A stretch of 64,000 bases of DNA from Pratylenchus scribneri (Eukaryota > Nematoda > Chromadorea > Rhabditida > Pratylenchidae), in contig JAQSEB010000010.1 of the NCBI GenBank assembly GCA_030063045.1, forward strand, positions 3,527,501 through 3,591,500, written 5' to 3'. Each line of letters begins with the position of its first letter. The stretch's first letter is position 1. The translations under genes were made by a program, and so were the position numbers. The notes beneath the pieces were generated by a model that was not told where the DNA came from, searched no databases, and saw only the letters and a list, made by a program, of their open reading frames with translations. This document shows positions 1-12,664 of this stretch, one piece after another.

Positions 1-1187
1 ATTCATCAATTAATCTTCCTTCACATTCCCAATTAAAATGAGCTACCCCGATGCATTTGAGAGAGGAGAATTGTATTCAATATTCATGTCCTTGGCAAGG
101 CAATCGAGTGATTGAGGTTGGTGGATGGATGGAGGAAGGCGGAAGAGGGAATTAGGATAGAAAATCAAACATATATGGATCATTGGCATTAAATTGTGGG
201 ATATCTTGGCCATTTTTGGACTAATGAGGATGAGGAATTTGGGGAATGAGAGAGGAATTGGATGTGGACCAAAATAACATTTTATGGTCTTTTTTCAAAA
301 ATTGAGGGAGAAATGAACCTCGAAAAACATTGGCCAAATTTAAAAAAGATTTGTTGTGTTCATGTTCTCCTATTTTCCAGTAGTAATGGATGGATTTCAT
401 TAGGCACGTAATTGATTGGATATTGGAATGGAATGGAAGGAGAGGATAAAAGACAAATGTGCTTTTAGAAACAAAAACGTAAAAGAATGCTATAGAGGAA
501 TGGATGAAAGGGGGCGATGGTTGGCTTTATTGGCCAAAATGTTGTGATCAAATGGCTTGCTTTCGGTGATCACGGAAATATAAGGAGGCCATCTGTCGCA
601 GTTTATCGAATTTAAAATCAAAAGTGGATGGCTGATTTTATGATGAAAAAATTTGTTCTAATTTTATCCATAGATAAAAGCATTACGAATTGTTTCGTTT
701 TAATCGAATTATTTGCCATGGACCGTTCGTTCAACTTCTTTAGGCGAGTGGTGTCACCTCAAATTATTCGCGCACTACAAAAATGTTGTGGGTCGTCGGG
801 TTTTCTCCAATGTCTAAAGGGAGAAGATGCGACCATTTAAGGGCGATGGGGTAAGGTGGAGCGTATGTGATGATTGGACGGCCTTGGCCGTATGCAACAC
901 AGAGAAGGTAAAAAATGAGGATAATGGGAAAAGGAAGAGGTTAATTAGGAACAAAGTAAAAAACGGCGGTTCTAATGCAATTACTTTCCCTGTTCTTAAT
1001 TTTGTCAAATGAAGTCGGAGGTGATAATTTAGTTAGAGAGAAAATCAATGGAACAATCCCCGAGGAGAATTGAATGTAAAATTTAATTTTTTAATAATGA
1101 ATAATATAATACCATTGTTTTACAATTCCAAATGATTGATTGAATTTGATTTTGTTTGTTTGTTCATAATTTTGTTGAATTGTCAAT
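1..1187. other. Left edge, no recognisable gene
   Basis: No exon with a recognisable protein family was found on either strand. Two overlapping short open frames near 630-1010 lie opposite each other, have no homology I recognise and look like chance. The stretch is probably intergenic or regulatory sequence left of the SNIP1-like gene, which ends at 1188. A gene starting outside the window could have a non-coding end here. Confidence 0.5.
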
Positions 1188-2460
1188 TTAAAACAGATCG
1201 TCCTCTTCCGCGTTTGTCAACTTCTCTTCCGCCCCTGTTCGATCAATCACTTGGTCCACTTCGTCTTCTTCCTCTTCCGACCCGGTGTCTTCTTCTTCTT
1301 CATCCCGTCGTAATGATTGTTCGTGAAGCATCACATATTCTCTTGAACTGAACCCAAATTTAAGGACATCATTCTCTTTCAATTCATAGTAGCGTTGAGA
1401 CTCAATCCGGTGACCATTCTGAAAATGATTATATAAATTAAAAAGGTAAATTTAAAAATGTAGGTATTTCCATTTATAATCATATATAATTTTTTATCAA
1501 AAATGATAACTAACCAAATAAGTGCCATTTCCTGAGCCCAAATCAATAATATAAGGTCGAGTCCTCTGAAACAGGTAAAGTAAAATATTCAAAAAAATTA
1601 GTCAAATACAAACCCGTCCACTGGTCCCATCGGATCGTTCATAAGGCAAAGAGCGATATTGAAGGACGGCATGTTGTTTTGAGCAGCTTGGATGGTCAAT
1701 TGGAAAATCCGAAATTTTCCTATCTCTTCCAATCAAATAGGCCGATTGACGATGAATGTAAATCACTGTTAATTCTTCCTTACCCTAAAATTATTTGTAT
1801 AATGCATGGAATGACCGCTTTCTTTTTACCTTGAATGGATACATTCGCCAACGTAATTTTGGAATTTTTGCTTCAGGTGGTTCATTATACTGAAAAAAAA
1901 AACTATGCAAATTAAAATACGATTTTTAAAACTGACTTTAATTAGAACTCCCTTAAATGTATTTGTGTCTTTGGCCAATTTCCCGCTCGGTTCAAATGAT
2001 GGCTTTTCGCGTTCTTGTTGCGGTTCTTTCCCATCGCTGCTGCCAATTGTAGGCTCTTTCTTCGGTTCCTTTTGAGCAAGAGCACCACTCGGTTCCCAAC
2101 TAGGTTTGTCCCATCCACCAGCCGGAGGTTCCATTCGCATAAATTTTCGTTTATCGTGATGACGCCCTTCATCTTCATTCCTGTTCCTAATTAATAGCAT
2201 TTAATTTTATAATCATTTTATTTTAACCTTTGTTCACGTTTCACTTGATCCTCATTAGATCGATGACTCTCATGGCTTCGATGCACTCGTTCAGGTCTTC
2301 GTTCTCTGCTTCTTTAAATTCAATAAAATAATAAAATTTAATAATTATCAAACCTTGAACTATTGCGACTACGTTTCCTGCTTTTTTCTCGTGAATTTTC
2401 TCTGGAACGAGACCGGCGCTTACATCTCTCACTGTCACTATGACGTTGATTATCAGGCAT
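1188..2460 (-). CDS. snip1-like: SNIP1-like FHA-domain nuclear protein
   Basis: The spliced product is about 310 residues. The N-terminus is rich in Arg-Ser and Arg-Glu (from the ATG at 2460), as in spliceosome-associated proteins. A Trp/Pro/Ser spacer carries two similar motifs (SWEPSGALAQ and SFEPSGKLAK). The C-terminal half is an FHA domain with the family signatures YLIGRDRK, HPSCSKQHAVLQYR, IIDLGSGNGTYL, NGHRIE and KENDVLKFGFSSREYVMLHE. This order and the KFGFSSREYV block are typical of SNIP1 (Smad nuclear-interacting protein 1), an FHA protein of the activated spliceosome that binds phosphothreonine peptides. An acidic tail follows and ends in EEDDLF. The gene lies 384 bp downstream of the ubr-1-like gene in the same direction, so co-transcription is possible. 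Exon joins were made by eye and conserve phase. Confidence 0.88.
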
Positions 2461-2843
2461 GTCACTGCTAAAACTAAAACATTGTTAAGAAAAAGAATTA
2501 AACAATAAAAAAGTATTTAGGATTGATAACCAATCATCTTTTCATTTTACAATTATATCAAAAATATTTATTCATGCGATAAATTTGAATTGTTTTAATA
2601 GTGTATTGATCACGAAAAGATTGATTTTTTATATATTCTACATAAAAATGCGTTTTTTAGACTATTTTTGTTTAATTACACCCTTTGTTATGGGTTGAAG
2701 TTTTTTAGAATGATTTTTACAGGTTTAGGGAATGAGGGGAGAAATTCATTGAATTATGTTGTACATTTGATGTGAAAAGAATAAGATGATGTGAATAATA
2801 AAGCATTGTTTTTGAATAGAAAAAACAGGTTAATTTATTCCAA
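2461..2843. other. Spacer between ubr-1-like and SNIP1-like genes
   Basis: AT-rich, with no coding signal. Both flanking genes run on the minus strand, so this holds the 3' end of the upstream gene and the promoter or trans-splice region of the SNIP1-like gene. On the minus strand, AATAAA-like sequence can be read near 2798 (plus-strand tttattatt/aataaag context). No structured element was seen. Confidence 0.4.
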
Positions 2844-5800
2844 TTAGAAATTGTGCCAATCGTAGACCATATTTCGATTGTTCAATTCATATTGATTGAT
2901 GACTTCTTCGGCCACTTCTTGATGAAGCCATTGGCGGCGGATTTTCCAATAGAGCTCTTTGTTTAAATGCATCGGATTTCCTCGACTAAAATTATGAATA
3001 AAAGCTCTGATTTTTTTGAAAATAAAAAAATATGTACCGAAATCCGGGATCAGTCTCGCCAAATTCATCCACATATGGAGCAGGCTTGAAACAACCGCGC
3101 ACAATGTCACCCGCCATATAGAAAAAAATTAGTTGGCATTCGCGAATTCTGAAAGTATAAATTTAAATTATTTATATTTTATACCTGAGAAAAATGCCAG
3201 TGGAAGAATTGCATTTGCTGAGATGATATGTGCAGGCACCAACATTTTTGCCATTTAACTATGTTAAATGTTAAAAATTAATTTATTTATATAAAATAAT
3301 CTTTTTACCAATCGTTGACAACAATAACTTTGAGAGCCTTGAAAATTTTTCAAAATTTTATTAAGTTTATGATATAAATAGCTTACAAAGCATTTCACCG
3401 CATAAGAGGCAAAGCGTCGGTATCGTAGTAGTCATTTCTTGCATCTGAGGACAATGGAAATTGACAGCCATGTTTATGAGCTGTGAGAAGTCATTTGGAA
3501 GCTCAATAAGCATATTCAATTTCAGTGGAAATTGCGGCAATTCGATGTGAATGGTGTGCTGCGACCACCTTAATTTTTTGTTTCGAATATCCAGATTAGA
3601 GCTCATACATTTGAAAAAGATGTTCCACTTCTTGACCGGTAATCAATTCCAAAATTGTGGTGGGAAGGCCAAGATAACGACATAAGGGGACGAAGATGTT
3701 CTCAATTGACGGATCTTTCAGTGATTCTGGTGGCGGGACTAATGTGATGGAGTTGTAAAGGATAGCCATTGGTCGGAGGAATGCAAGTGCGGCTGCATGT
3801 AATTTCTGTAAATCATTCAAATTTATAATATTTTTTTTAAAATTTACATGGTATAGATGAAGTTGATTTTTGCGGGTGAATTGCCAATTAGGTTGTGGAA
3901 ATAGTTCCTTGAAACGATCCATAATGGCATTTAAATCTACAGGTTCTGCCGTATCTTCGAGTGTTTCAGGTTCTCCCATTTCGGTTGGTTCAAATGCCAT
4001 AATGACCTTAAAAAGTATTAAATAAATTTCTGAGTGATTGTAAATTACCTGGAACAAATGAGCAATTAGAGTCAATCGGATGATATATAATTCATCAATA
4101 CTTCCATCTGCTACTTTGTAAATTGTATCTGAACCGCTTGTATTGTGCAAGACACGTTTCCCATCTGACCAGCTCCAACCAATGCAAAAGATCAGTTCAA
4201 TCTAAAATATTTATGATTTAATGAATAAAGTTAAAAAATTTAAGGAATAATTTTCAATCAAGTTTGATTTTAATTAGTTTAATAATAAATCAATTAAATT
4301 TAAACTCACCGACAATGTCAACATATCAATTTGCATAATTCCAACTTCACTGCGTAATGCTTGATCCAATTGATTTTGTGGTTGTTGATGTTGTGAAGAT
4401 GAAGATTGTGGTGGCGTCATAGTTTTGCGCAATTTACTATGTTGCCCCGTTTTGGTCGTCTTATCCTCAAATGGTGGGGCAAGAAGTGGCGATAAAAGGC
4501 GTGAAATAAGCACGCGAAGACCGGATGGTTGACAATTGAAAGGAATCAATTGGGAGATACGGACGAATGCATTCAAGCAATCTCGCTGAAATAAATTGTT
4601 AACAATTAATCCGTCAAAAATGTGATTAACCTGTCTTGTATTAAATGCACCAAATAGGGGTTTCTTTTCACTCTCAACGACCCCTGCAATGGAACGAACG
4701 AGATAGGAGCAAGACTTGAGGATGTTCAATGCTTCAGTAAATCGTTTAAATAAATCAGTATTGTATAATGCACGATTCCGGGAGAAAAATGGCAGAGGAA
4801 GATCCATCAAGTCACCATTTGACCGAGATTTATCCATCACGCTCAGCAAAGGTTTTAATGTTTGCCAATGAGGAATGAACGGTGGGATGCTAAAATTCTA
4901 TTTATTAAAATTTTTAAAAGAAGAGCTCAAACTTTGTTTGGTCAATTCCTTTCGGCGACACTCGTTTACCGCCACCGCCGAAAACATATGTCAATAGTTG
5001 CTGGACAATGGCAGCGCCACCTTCATTCAACATCTAAAAAAATAAAAATTTAATATGAATATTAAATACTTGCATTATGTTCAATTGCTTGAATTTGGCC
5101 AACAATGGCATCAGAAATTGAAGCTAATGAAGCTAAATAGAGAAATACTCAAATAATTTTGGATAAAAAATAAATACATATTGATGACGAATTCCGCGCC
5201 GTTGGTTGTTCCTCAAAAATTACATGTGGAATTGTTTCAAATGAGGATGGCAGGCTTGCACTTGCAATACTCGATGATGAAACCCCGGACATTTCAGCAG
5301 TTTTCGGTGATGATGAAGGGTCATTATTTTTAGCCAAATCCGCTAATGAGCGTTCAGAGTGAGAGCTAAATTATTTTTAATTACAAAAAATAATTATAAT
5401 TTTATTCACCGCTTTCTACTGTGTCCTTTGGGAGATGGTTTTGAGGGCGAAACTGGTTGAGTGACCAAAGTTCTCAATTGCTCCACCCATTCATCGAAGG
5501 ATTCAATTGATGATGGACGATCATGGGAGAAGCCAACAAGCTCGTCCAATTGAATTGGTGGATAAACAGGAAGGACACCTTTTCAAAAAAGGCATTTTTG
5601 AATTAATTTTATTAAAGCTAACAATTGCTCAATCGTTTGCAAAGTGGGCATAAATATTCTCCTGTTTCAGTGTTCAACATTCGGGCATTCAACAAGTGAG
5701 GGCGGTATCGTGTTCGTTCTCGAGCATTCATTGATTCGATGAATCTAATAAAAATGATTATTTTGGTTAATTTGTTAGCTTTTGCTTACAAATTGTAGCA

Positions 5801-8800
5801 AGAGTAATGCATAAGATGAGAGCAAGTCGAAACATGGATTTCATTGGGAAGTTTGATCGATGAAAAAATATTCAAATTCTCTTCATTCCATTGCTTATTA
5901 TCAATCAAATCATTTTCATCTGTACATTTTTCCGAGAAGAGACGAGAACTGAAAAATTGCATTTTTTCAAGATATAATTTTAAAAAATACTTTTGAATGA
6001 ACGCAGAGCACACGATTGGATTTCCATCAAATGAGATTGTTTCGTCTTCTTGGCACAGGACGCTATCCGATTAAAATGAATTTACTATTTTATTTAATTG
6101 TGTAAAAAATACCACATGACCATTGGTTGAGGTCGCAATTCTACTGTTGATTTTCCTACACCGCAACAAACTGGGAAACCGGTATTTGTTGGAAGAATAC
6201 TGAAAAATTAAATTTTAAAAATATAAAAAAATTGCAGGGTAATACGCCAGCTCATTCTCATCCATTGGAATAATTGCTTCAGATTCATCGACATTCGAAT
6301 CAAGCAGATTAATATTTTGTTTCTTGAAGGACACTTGCAATTGGCGCATCTATTAAAGTTATTTTTTAAAATTTTTTATATCACATATATCACTCACTCT
6401 TTCCATAGCCAATTGCCTCTTTTTGGCTGCAATTGCGGCCCGTTGTGCTGTTCCAGTTTCGCGTTCTTTTGCACAGGGTTCTTTTAGCTTGACTTGATCC
6501 GTTTTCGAATTTGAATAGAGGAAGGCTACTTCTTTCTGCGCCTGAAAAAGAAAATTTTTTTATTTTTTGATAGATTTGGAAGGTCTGAAATTTATTTAAT
6601 TAAGTTTTCAAAAGTGTAAAATTTTATCTTTTGCTAATTTTTGATTAACTAATTAATTATCTCCTCTCTCTCATGACAATAGAACTGCTGTGAAGAAAGA
6701 AGACGTGTTACCCCATTGGCGCATTGGTATGTCGCTCGCCTTAGTTTATGGGAAATGGGAAATATGGGCGAAGGTTCGATTTCCATTGAAGTAAGTTAAT
6801 TTCTAGCCTCATCGGTGAGCGGTTAAGGGAGTTAACTCCTAGCCAGAGAGAAGGGACCATCATCGGCTGAGCGGTGAAGAGAGTTAACTCATAGCCTGAG
6901 GGAAAAGACCGGCATCGGTAAAAGGAGTTAATAGCCCAGAACTTTTGAACCCAGAGAGCACCATTAGTTTAAAATGAATAATGGAAGGTAGAAGGCAAGA
7001 ATACCTTGATAATCCACCAAAGTAGATCAACATGTGTTTCCACCTCGGGCCGATTCATCATTCGTTCCAATGTCTCAAATATTCCGCTGGCATTTGACTT
7101 TTGCAAAAATTTGAATTCTTTTCCTTCAGTATGGGCTCGTTTCTGTTCATTCAGTGACATGCCCAATAGGAAAAGTGTCCGATAAAAAAGGCCATCACTG
7201 GCAAAACGCGATCGTTTGTTCACTCTTTCGACAATAACATGCAATAAATTGATGAATATGTCTGATTCCATTATCTGAAAAATATATTTTCTGTTTAGGA
7301 TAAATCTTAAATTTTTTACCTGGAGGAGAGGGGCAAAAAATCGTGTGAATGGTGGTGGCAATGGCGGAGGACATGCCTTCAATTCTCTGCTTAAATTTGC
7401 ACGCTCCTTATTTTGTTGTTGTTCGGCCATCGATGCAAAATGTTTAGAATCTGATTATTTTATTTATTTTCATTTTAATCATTTAAACTTACAATGCCAA
7501 AAGAAGGGATTGAATTCAGTTCGCAGAGCTTCCTATAATAAAAAATGCTATAAGATTTATTAAAAAAAAAATCCAACCTTAAGATGGAATTGTCCACTAC
7601 TCAAATTTGTTGGTCGTCTAAAATCGCCCACATTGCGGACGGCATTCTCTAAGGAAAGGCGTTGTATGGCGGGATCATTTGGAACATACTAGAAAATATA
7701 TAGAAAATTAATATGGCTTATATTCTTTTATCAAAATACCTTTTCAATATAGCTGAACGGTTTTGGTCCTGTGCATAAAATGTGGATTATTTCGCGTTCC
7801 AAAGACTTTTGCGGACTGGCCCCTTCGCTTAATCCAATGGAATCGCGTTCACCAAGTAGAATTATTCTAAAATTATAATTATTTTTTGTTAAAAATTTAT
7901 ATTTACAATAAATGAAGCATTTCCTCGGCAATTACGGTGAATATTTTACTAGATTCTTCTTGAGAGCCATCACCAACATAAGTGGAATTCGGCGAATCTT
8001 CGAATCCAATTTCGATCCATTTGGCCAGTCCAAAACGGTTTAGAATGCGAATAAGAAATTTGTTTGGCTCCGTCAATGCGCCAATTGCCTTAAAGAATTA
8101 AAAGAAATAAATATTTTTCAATGCATTTTATATAAATTAATATTCAAACCTGCAACAAATGGATATCTCGATCGAACATTTCTGTTCGGCATAAATTTGA
8201 AGAGTAGTTATGAATTTGATTGACCAATGAAAATCCATTCCTTCTCCAAAGTTGGGCAGCTCCGGCCTGGGCATTCAACACAAGTACTCTAAAATTGTAA
8301 ATTTTATTTTTATTTATTCTTTTATTCAATATTAATTTTTATAATGAAAATAAAAAACCTCAAAGGCATTTCCATTAGCAATGCTCGTACTCCAACCAAA
8401 TTTATACAATTTTCTTCGTCCTCTGGCTTTTCATCGGATTCAAATGCTCTATAATTTCGAAGTATGAAATCAGGTGCGCAAAATAAGCCTCCAATGAAAC
8501 GCCAAATGGGTTGATGAATTGAAATTGATTCTCGAGCGACATCGAATGAAAAGCAATAAGCCGTGTGACCATTCACTGAAATATTTACTTTATTAATAAA
8601 TTTTACATTTAATTTTACCTTGAATTTTAATTTTAGAGCCAAAGAAATCTTCTGAGAGTTTTTGCATATTTTCAATTTGTTTCAATGCCAATTTGTAAAT
8701 TTGCAAATGGACAGACGGATCCGTTCGCGCCCATGATAATAACAATGATATTGGTTCTTGTAGACGCAAGAATATATTAAAAGCTGTTTCCCATTCACTT

Positions 8801-11227
8801 TCCTAAAAATGGTTGGATATTATTAATTTTAATAAAATTACTTAACCATTAATTGATGTTCAGTTGCTTGACGCTTTACTTCGTCCATATTTTGAATGCC
8901 CGCCAAAAAGTGCAATAATGTGTCCGTTCCGTGTACAAATTTTTCGCGTAATTCATTTGTCCATTCCGTCGATTCTTTTGGCACCAATGTCAATAGGTAG
9001 CCTATATCATTGAGTATATAAAGTGCTCGCTTCAAAACAGCCGGATATGGGTCCGTAGCGAAATCATAGCGGAGAATTTTTGCATATTGTGGAGAACCTA
9101 AAATGCAATATTGAATTTTATTAGCATTTTATTTATTTTAAAGATTGTAATGAGAGAATGAGTTTATTTTATTGTCCATATTTAAATATTAGAAGAAAAC
9201 TTACTGATTAAATAACGAGAACAGTGGTCACGCAATTTCTGTATACAAACATGAAGTGCATCTTCCTCGATGATCAAACGTCCTTAAATAATTTGCATTG
9301 CATTAATCCATTAAAAGATTAAATATTAACTCACTTGCAATTGTTGGGACAGTGAAAATCTGTGAAAAACATTATAAAACGAATTCAAATCCAGTAAAGT
9401 AAAAAAACCTGGACAGTCATTGAGGTTATGGAGACCGAATGATCATGGTCGTCATCAATGAAATCATCGAAAATTATGGCATATTTACGGACAAGTAGTC
9501 GGCCAAATAAATATTTATGTTCCATATCCATCAAAATTGTGGCCATCAACAATTGATGAAATGCGGTCCTTGCGGATTTCCATAGACGTCGGTCAAAGAG
9601 TATCAAAAGAATGACATTTGATTCACCGGATAAACAGTCACAAATTTTGTTCAATTGTTTTTGCGGAGTGCGGCCTAATGGAGCAACAATGTCGCATTCA
9701 GGACATCCGTAGAATAGAGATTCACTGATTATTGAAGCCAATGGGGCTAAAATTATTGTTTTGTTGAATTATAAAAATTAACTTACGAAATTCCTGAGCT
9801 TGAATACTAAGCCATTGAAGCAGGCGAACTGCGAAATTTTGTAACGATGACAATGTTGAATTGTACACTTTGACTAGAAGCGGCCCCGTCTTTTGTGTTC
9901 GTCTGTTTGATTCCTTCCTAGTGCGATCCTATTATTTTTCCATAACAATTTATTTAAAAGGTAAAAAGTTTACCTCGATTTTTTGTTTGGCCTCCTCACA
10001 AAAAGCTTTTGATCCCGTCCGTACAATTGCCTGTCCTTCTCGATCAACAATGGTGGCCAGTCGCATTGCTTGCGTGTGGGAACAATGAATCGCTATTAAA
10101 AATTTGACTAATTAAAATTTTAAAAAAATGAACCTAATTCAAGAGCCCGAATGACTCCATCATAAGTATGTGTTTCATCATTGAACAAAATTGTTTGATA
10201 AGTCTCCGTAATTTCATTGAAAATTTCTCGGCTAAGTATGCCCGGAAATTGTTCAGTTCGATCCCAACAAAGCAAATTTACGGCGAATTTCAGTGCAATC
10301 AAAGAAAGATGATGCAAGCGAGTGGCAATTTGTGGTGGTAATCCTGTGCTAAAATTATTAATAATAAAATAAAGTTTAATATTATAATAATGACCCGTCA
10401 GTGTTAATTTCCTTCGATCCATCATTTATATCCAATTGTGCCATGTGAAGTTTGCAAGCATACCCGCTGGACCAGGCTTCCTTTAAATTTTATTTTGAAT
10501 TTTTGATTTTTTTAATGAATTTAAAAGTTGTTAAAACCTACTACTAGTAAATTTAACTAGCATTTTTACCAGAGTAATTTTACCCTGTTATTTGTAACAG
10601 ACCTTGTCTCCGCAGTCGCAATAGCCACTTCCCAACGAGGTATGCATCTTTAAAAATACAAATTTAAATAAATTTAAAAACATTAAAAACCTTGTATTTG
10701 TGGTTTACATGTACAGAATTGACAAAGCATTCATAGCAGAGTACACAAGTTCCATCCGTGGCACATTCTCTTGAAATTTATTTGACAATAATTTTTCTAG
10801 TTAATTATTCTTACTTGCAACTGTAATTCGGCTCTCCATTCTTGAACATTCTTCCGCAAATTTGTCCCGATCTATTTTTGGCATCATCAATGTCCACAAT
10901 ATCCTTTAGTTTTCGAAGTGAACAATCTAATGCTTCTATTGGACCATCAGGTTCTCGTTCATGATTTCCCAGTCTTGATTGAGTTAATGGTTCAGCACAA
11001 AACATTACAGCCAATGGATAGAGAAGTTCATTAGCTAAATTTGATTTCAGAGTTGATTTTAAAATTCTATAGAAACCGATTTTAATCTCAGCGGGGCCTT
11101 CTTCCCATGGTTTATCCAAATGTGTCGGATAAACATTTTTTGAAGCTGATACCCAATGTTTGTAGATTAATTTGGTTGCATCTGACCAGCGTTCTTCTCT
11201 GCTTGTTTTTAACAAATCATCAATCAT
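2844..11227 (-). CDS. ubr-1: UBR1/UBR2-family N-recognin E3 ubiquitin ligase
   Basis: This large gene has more than twenty exons. The start chosen is the ATG at 11227 ([14 protein letters not shown]). Soon after comes a UBR box, spread over exons near 10560-10860: [29 protein letters not shown], then [13 protein letters not shown]. This is the zinc fold that binds basic N-degrons. Near 5600-6060 a RING-H2 is visible ([13 protein letters not shown] ... [13 protein letters not shown]), the E2-binding part. The C-terminus carries the UBR1 cap: [20 protein letters not shown] and a final VYDWHNF. The product ubiquitinates proteins with destabilising N-termini in cytosol and nucleus. In C. elegans UBR-1 also affects glutamate metabolism and motor behaviour. 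One intron (about 6542-7003) is enlarged by a SINE-like insertion; most others are near 50 nt. Individual exon borders in the middle were not all verified. Confidence 0.93.
6711..6960 (+). mobile_element. tRNA-derived SINE-like insertion with tandem tail
   Basis: Inside a ubr-1 intron, antisense to the gene, lies a block unlike its AT-rich surroundings. It has a pol III A-box-like segment (TTGGCGCATTGGTATG, about 6717-6732) and, roughly 45 nt on, a B-box-like segment (AAGGTTCGATTTCC, about 6770-6783), as in a tRNA. It does not fold as a clean tRNA and is followed by a tail of about three imperfect ~51-bp repeats (about 6810-6945), each holding CATCGG, GAGCGG and GGAGTTAAC-like blocks. That architecture fits a tRNA-derived SINE or tRNA pseudogene with repeat tail. 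No functional tRNA is claimed. Confidence 0.5.
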
Positions 11228-11734
11228 ATTCTTAGATTATTGAAGTTTTTGAAAACAATTATGCTGGAAACAGTTATAATAAAATTAAAATATTATGGAG
11301 CTATGGATTTTAAAATTATGAATGATCATTGAAAATTTAGAATTAGGATGCACTTATTAATTTATCTTCTTCATATAGGCATGCATGGGACAGGGGTGGG
11401 TACTGGGTAGGTTAAAGATTAAAGTTGAATTCGCGATCGCGATAGCGAGTTATCATTTATCAAGCATTCATTAGCTCCCAGCTCCCGGCTCCCGCTCCCT
11501 CGAAAATTTATCCCGTTTAAGAAATTTTATCCAAACCAGTTTTCGTTTCGGCAAATTTACGAGGATTAGATTAGATTCCTTAAGAATGTCGGATTCGGAA
11601 AATTCTTAAAAAATCAATTTATAAACGTGAATGAATCAATTATAATGCCAAACTAGCAAAAACATGTTTTAATTAAAACGTAAGGATCTTTGGTTAAAAG
11701 TGGAAGAAATGCGCAAATAAATTCACTCTTCTAA
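11228..11734. other. ubr-1 upstream region
   Basis: This region lies 5' of ubr-1 and ends at the foldback element. It is mostly AT-rich, with a short GC-rich patch near 11430-11510 (GCGATCGCGATAGCGAG, repeated CTCCCGGCTCCCGCTCCC-like blocks) that could be core promoter. No gene was seen. Confidence 0.4.
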
Positions 11735-12661
11735 CAAGGGAATGCTTTTAGTTGACCACGAGCTTTAGGTTTGATTTAGGTCTTATTTTGTGTAAAATAT
11801 ATGGGTTTATGTTGAAAATTTTAATTTTAGCTGCTAAATGAGCCAACCCGGCCAGATATGGCCATAAAACCGGATTTTTCGGCTAATTTGGCCATAGTTC
11901 ATATCTCCCTTTAGGGTTGGCCTAGAATTATGATTTAAACGTTATTTTGTAGAGAATTTAACGGGCTATAATATTGGTAAATGTTTCCTAGGCCTAAAAT
12001 TTTTTTGAAATTTTTTATAGATTTTTTTCCAAATATGGCCAATTTGGCCACTTTTCAATGGGCCATAACTCGGTTAGAAGGCTAAATTAGGCCATAGCCC
12101 AATTATATTTTTTGATTAATATATCATGAAGAATTACTATGCAAATTTTCAGATTTTTTCGTTAACTTGAAAATTCCTTGTATTTTGCCCATCCTAGGCC
12201 TAGCATTGTGAATTCGCAAAAAATTTCCAGTTAACGAAAAAATCTGAAAATTTGCATAGTAATTCTTCATGATATATTAATCAAAAAATATAATTGGGCT
12301 ATGGCCTAATTTAGCCTTCTAACCGAGTTATGGCCCATTGAAAAGTGGCCAAATTGGCCATATTTGGAAAAAAATCTATAAAAAATTTCAAAAAAATTTT
12401 AGGCCTAGGAAACATTTACCAATATTATAGCCCGTTAAATTCTCTACAAAATAACGTTTAAATCATAATTCTAGGCCAACCCTAAAGGGAGATATGAACT
12501 ATGGCCAAATTAGTCGAAAAATCCGGTTTTATGGCCATATCTGGCCGGGTTGGCTCATTTAGCAGCTAAAATTAAAATTTTCAACATAAACCCATATATT
12601 TTACACAAAATAAGACCTAAATCAAACCTAAAGCTCGTGGTCAACTAAAAGCATTCCCTTG
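11735..12661. mobile_element. Foldback (long inverted-repeat) element
   Basis: Two arms of about 433 bp (11735-12167 and 12229-12661) are near-perfect reverse complements around a 61-nt spacer. I found one clear mismatch (GGCTAATTTGGCC against GACTAATTTGGCC near 11880/12510). The ends are CAAGGGAATGC and GCATTCCCTTG. A direct TAA flanks both sides (11732-11734 and 12662-12664), fitting a 3-bp target-site duplication. There is no coding capacity. It is a MITE/foldback-type DNA transposon derivative. A transcript would make a very long hairpin. Confidence 0.85.
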
Positions 12662-12664
12662 TAA

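Noticed and set aside
6711..6790. A functional tRNA gene
   Set aside because: A and B boxes are present but acceptor and anticodon stems do not form, and a repeat tail follows.
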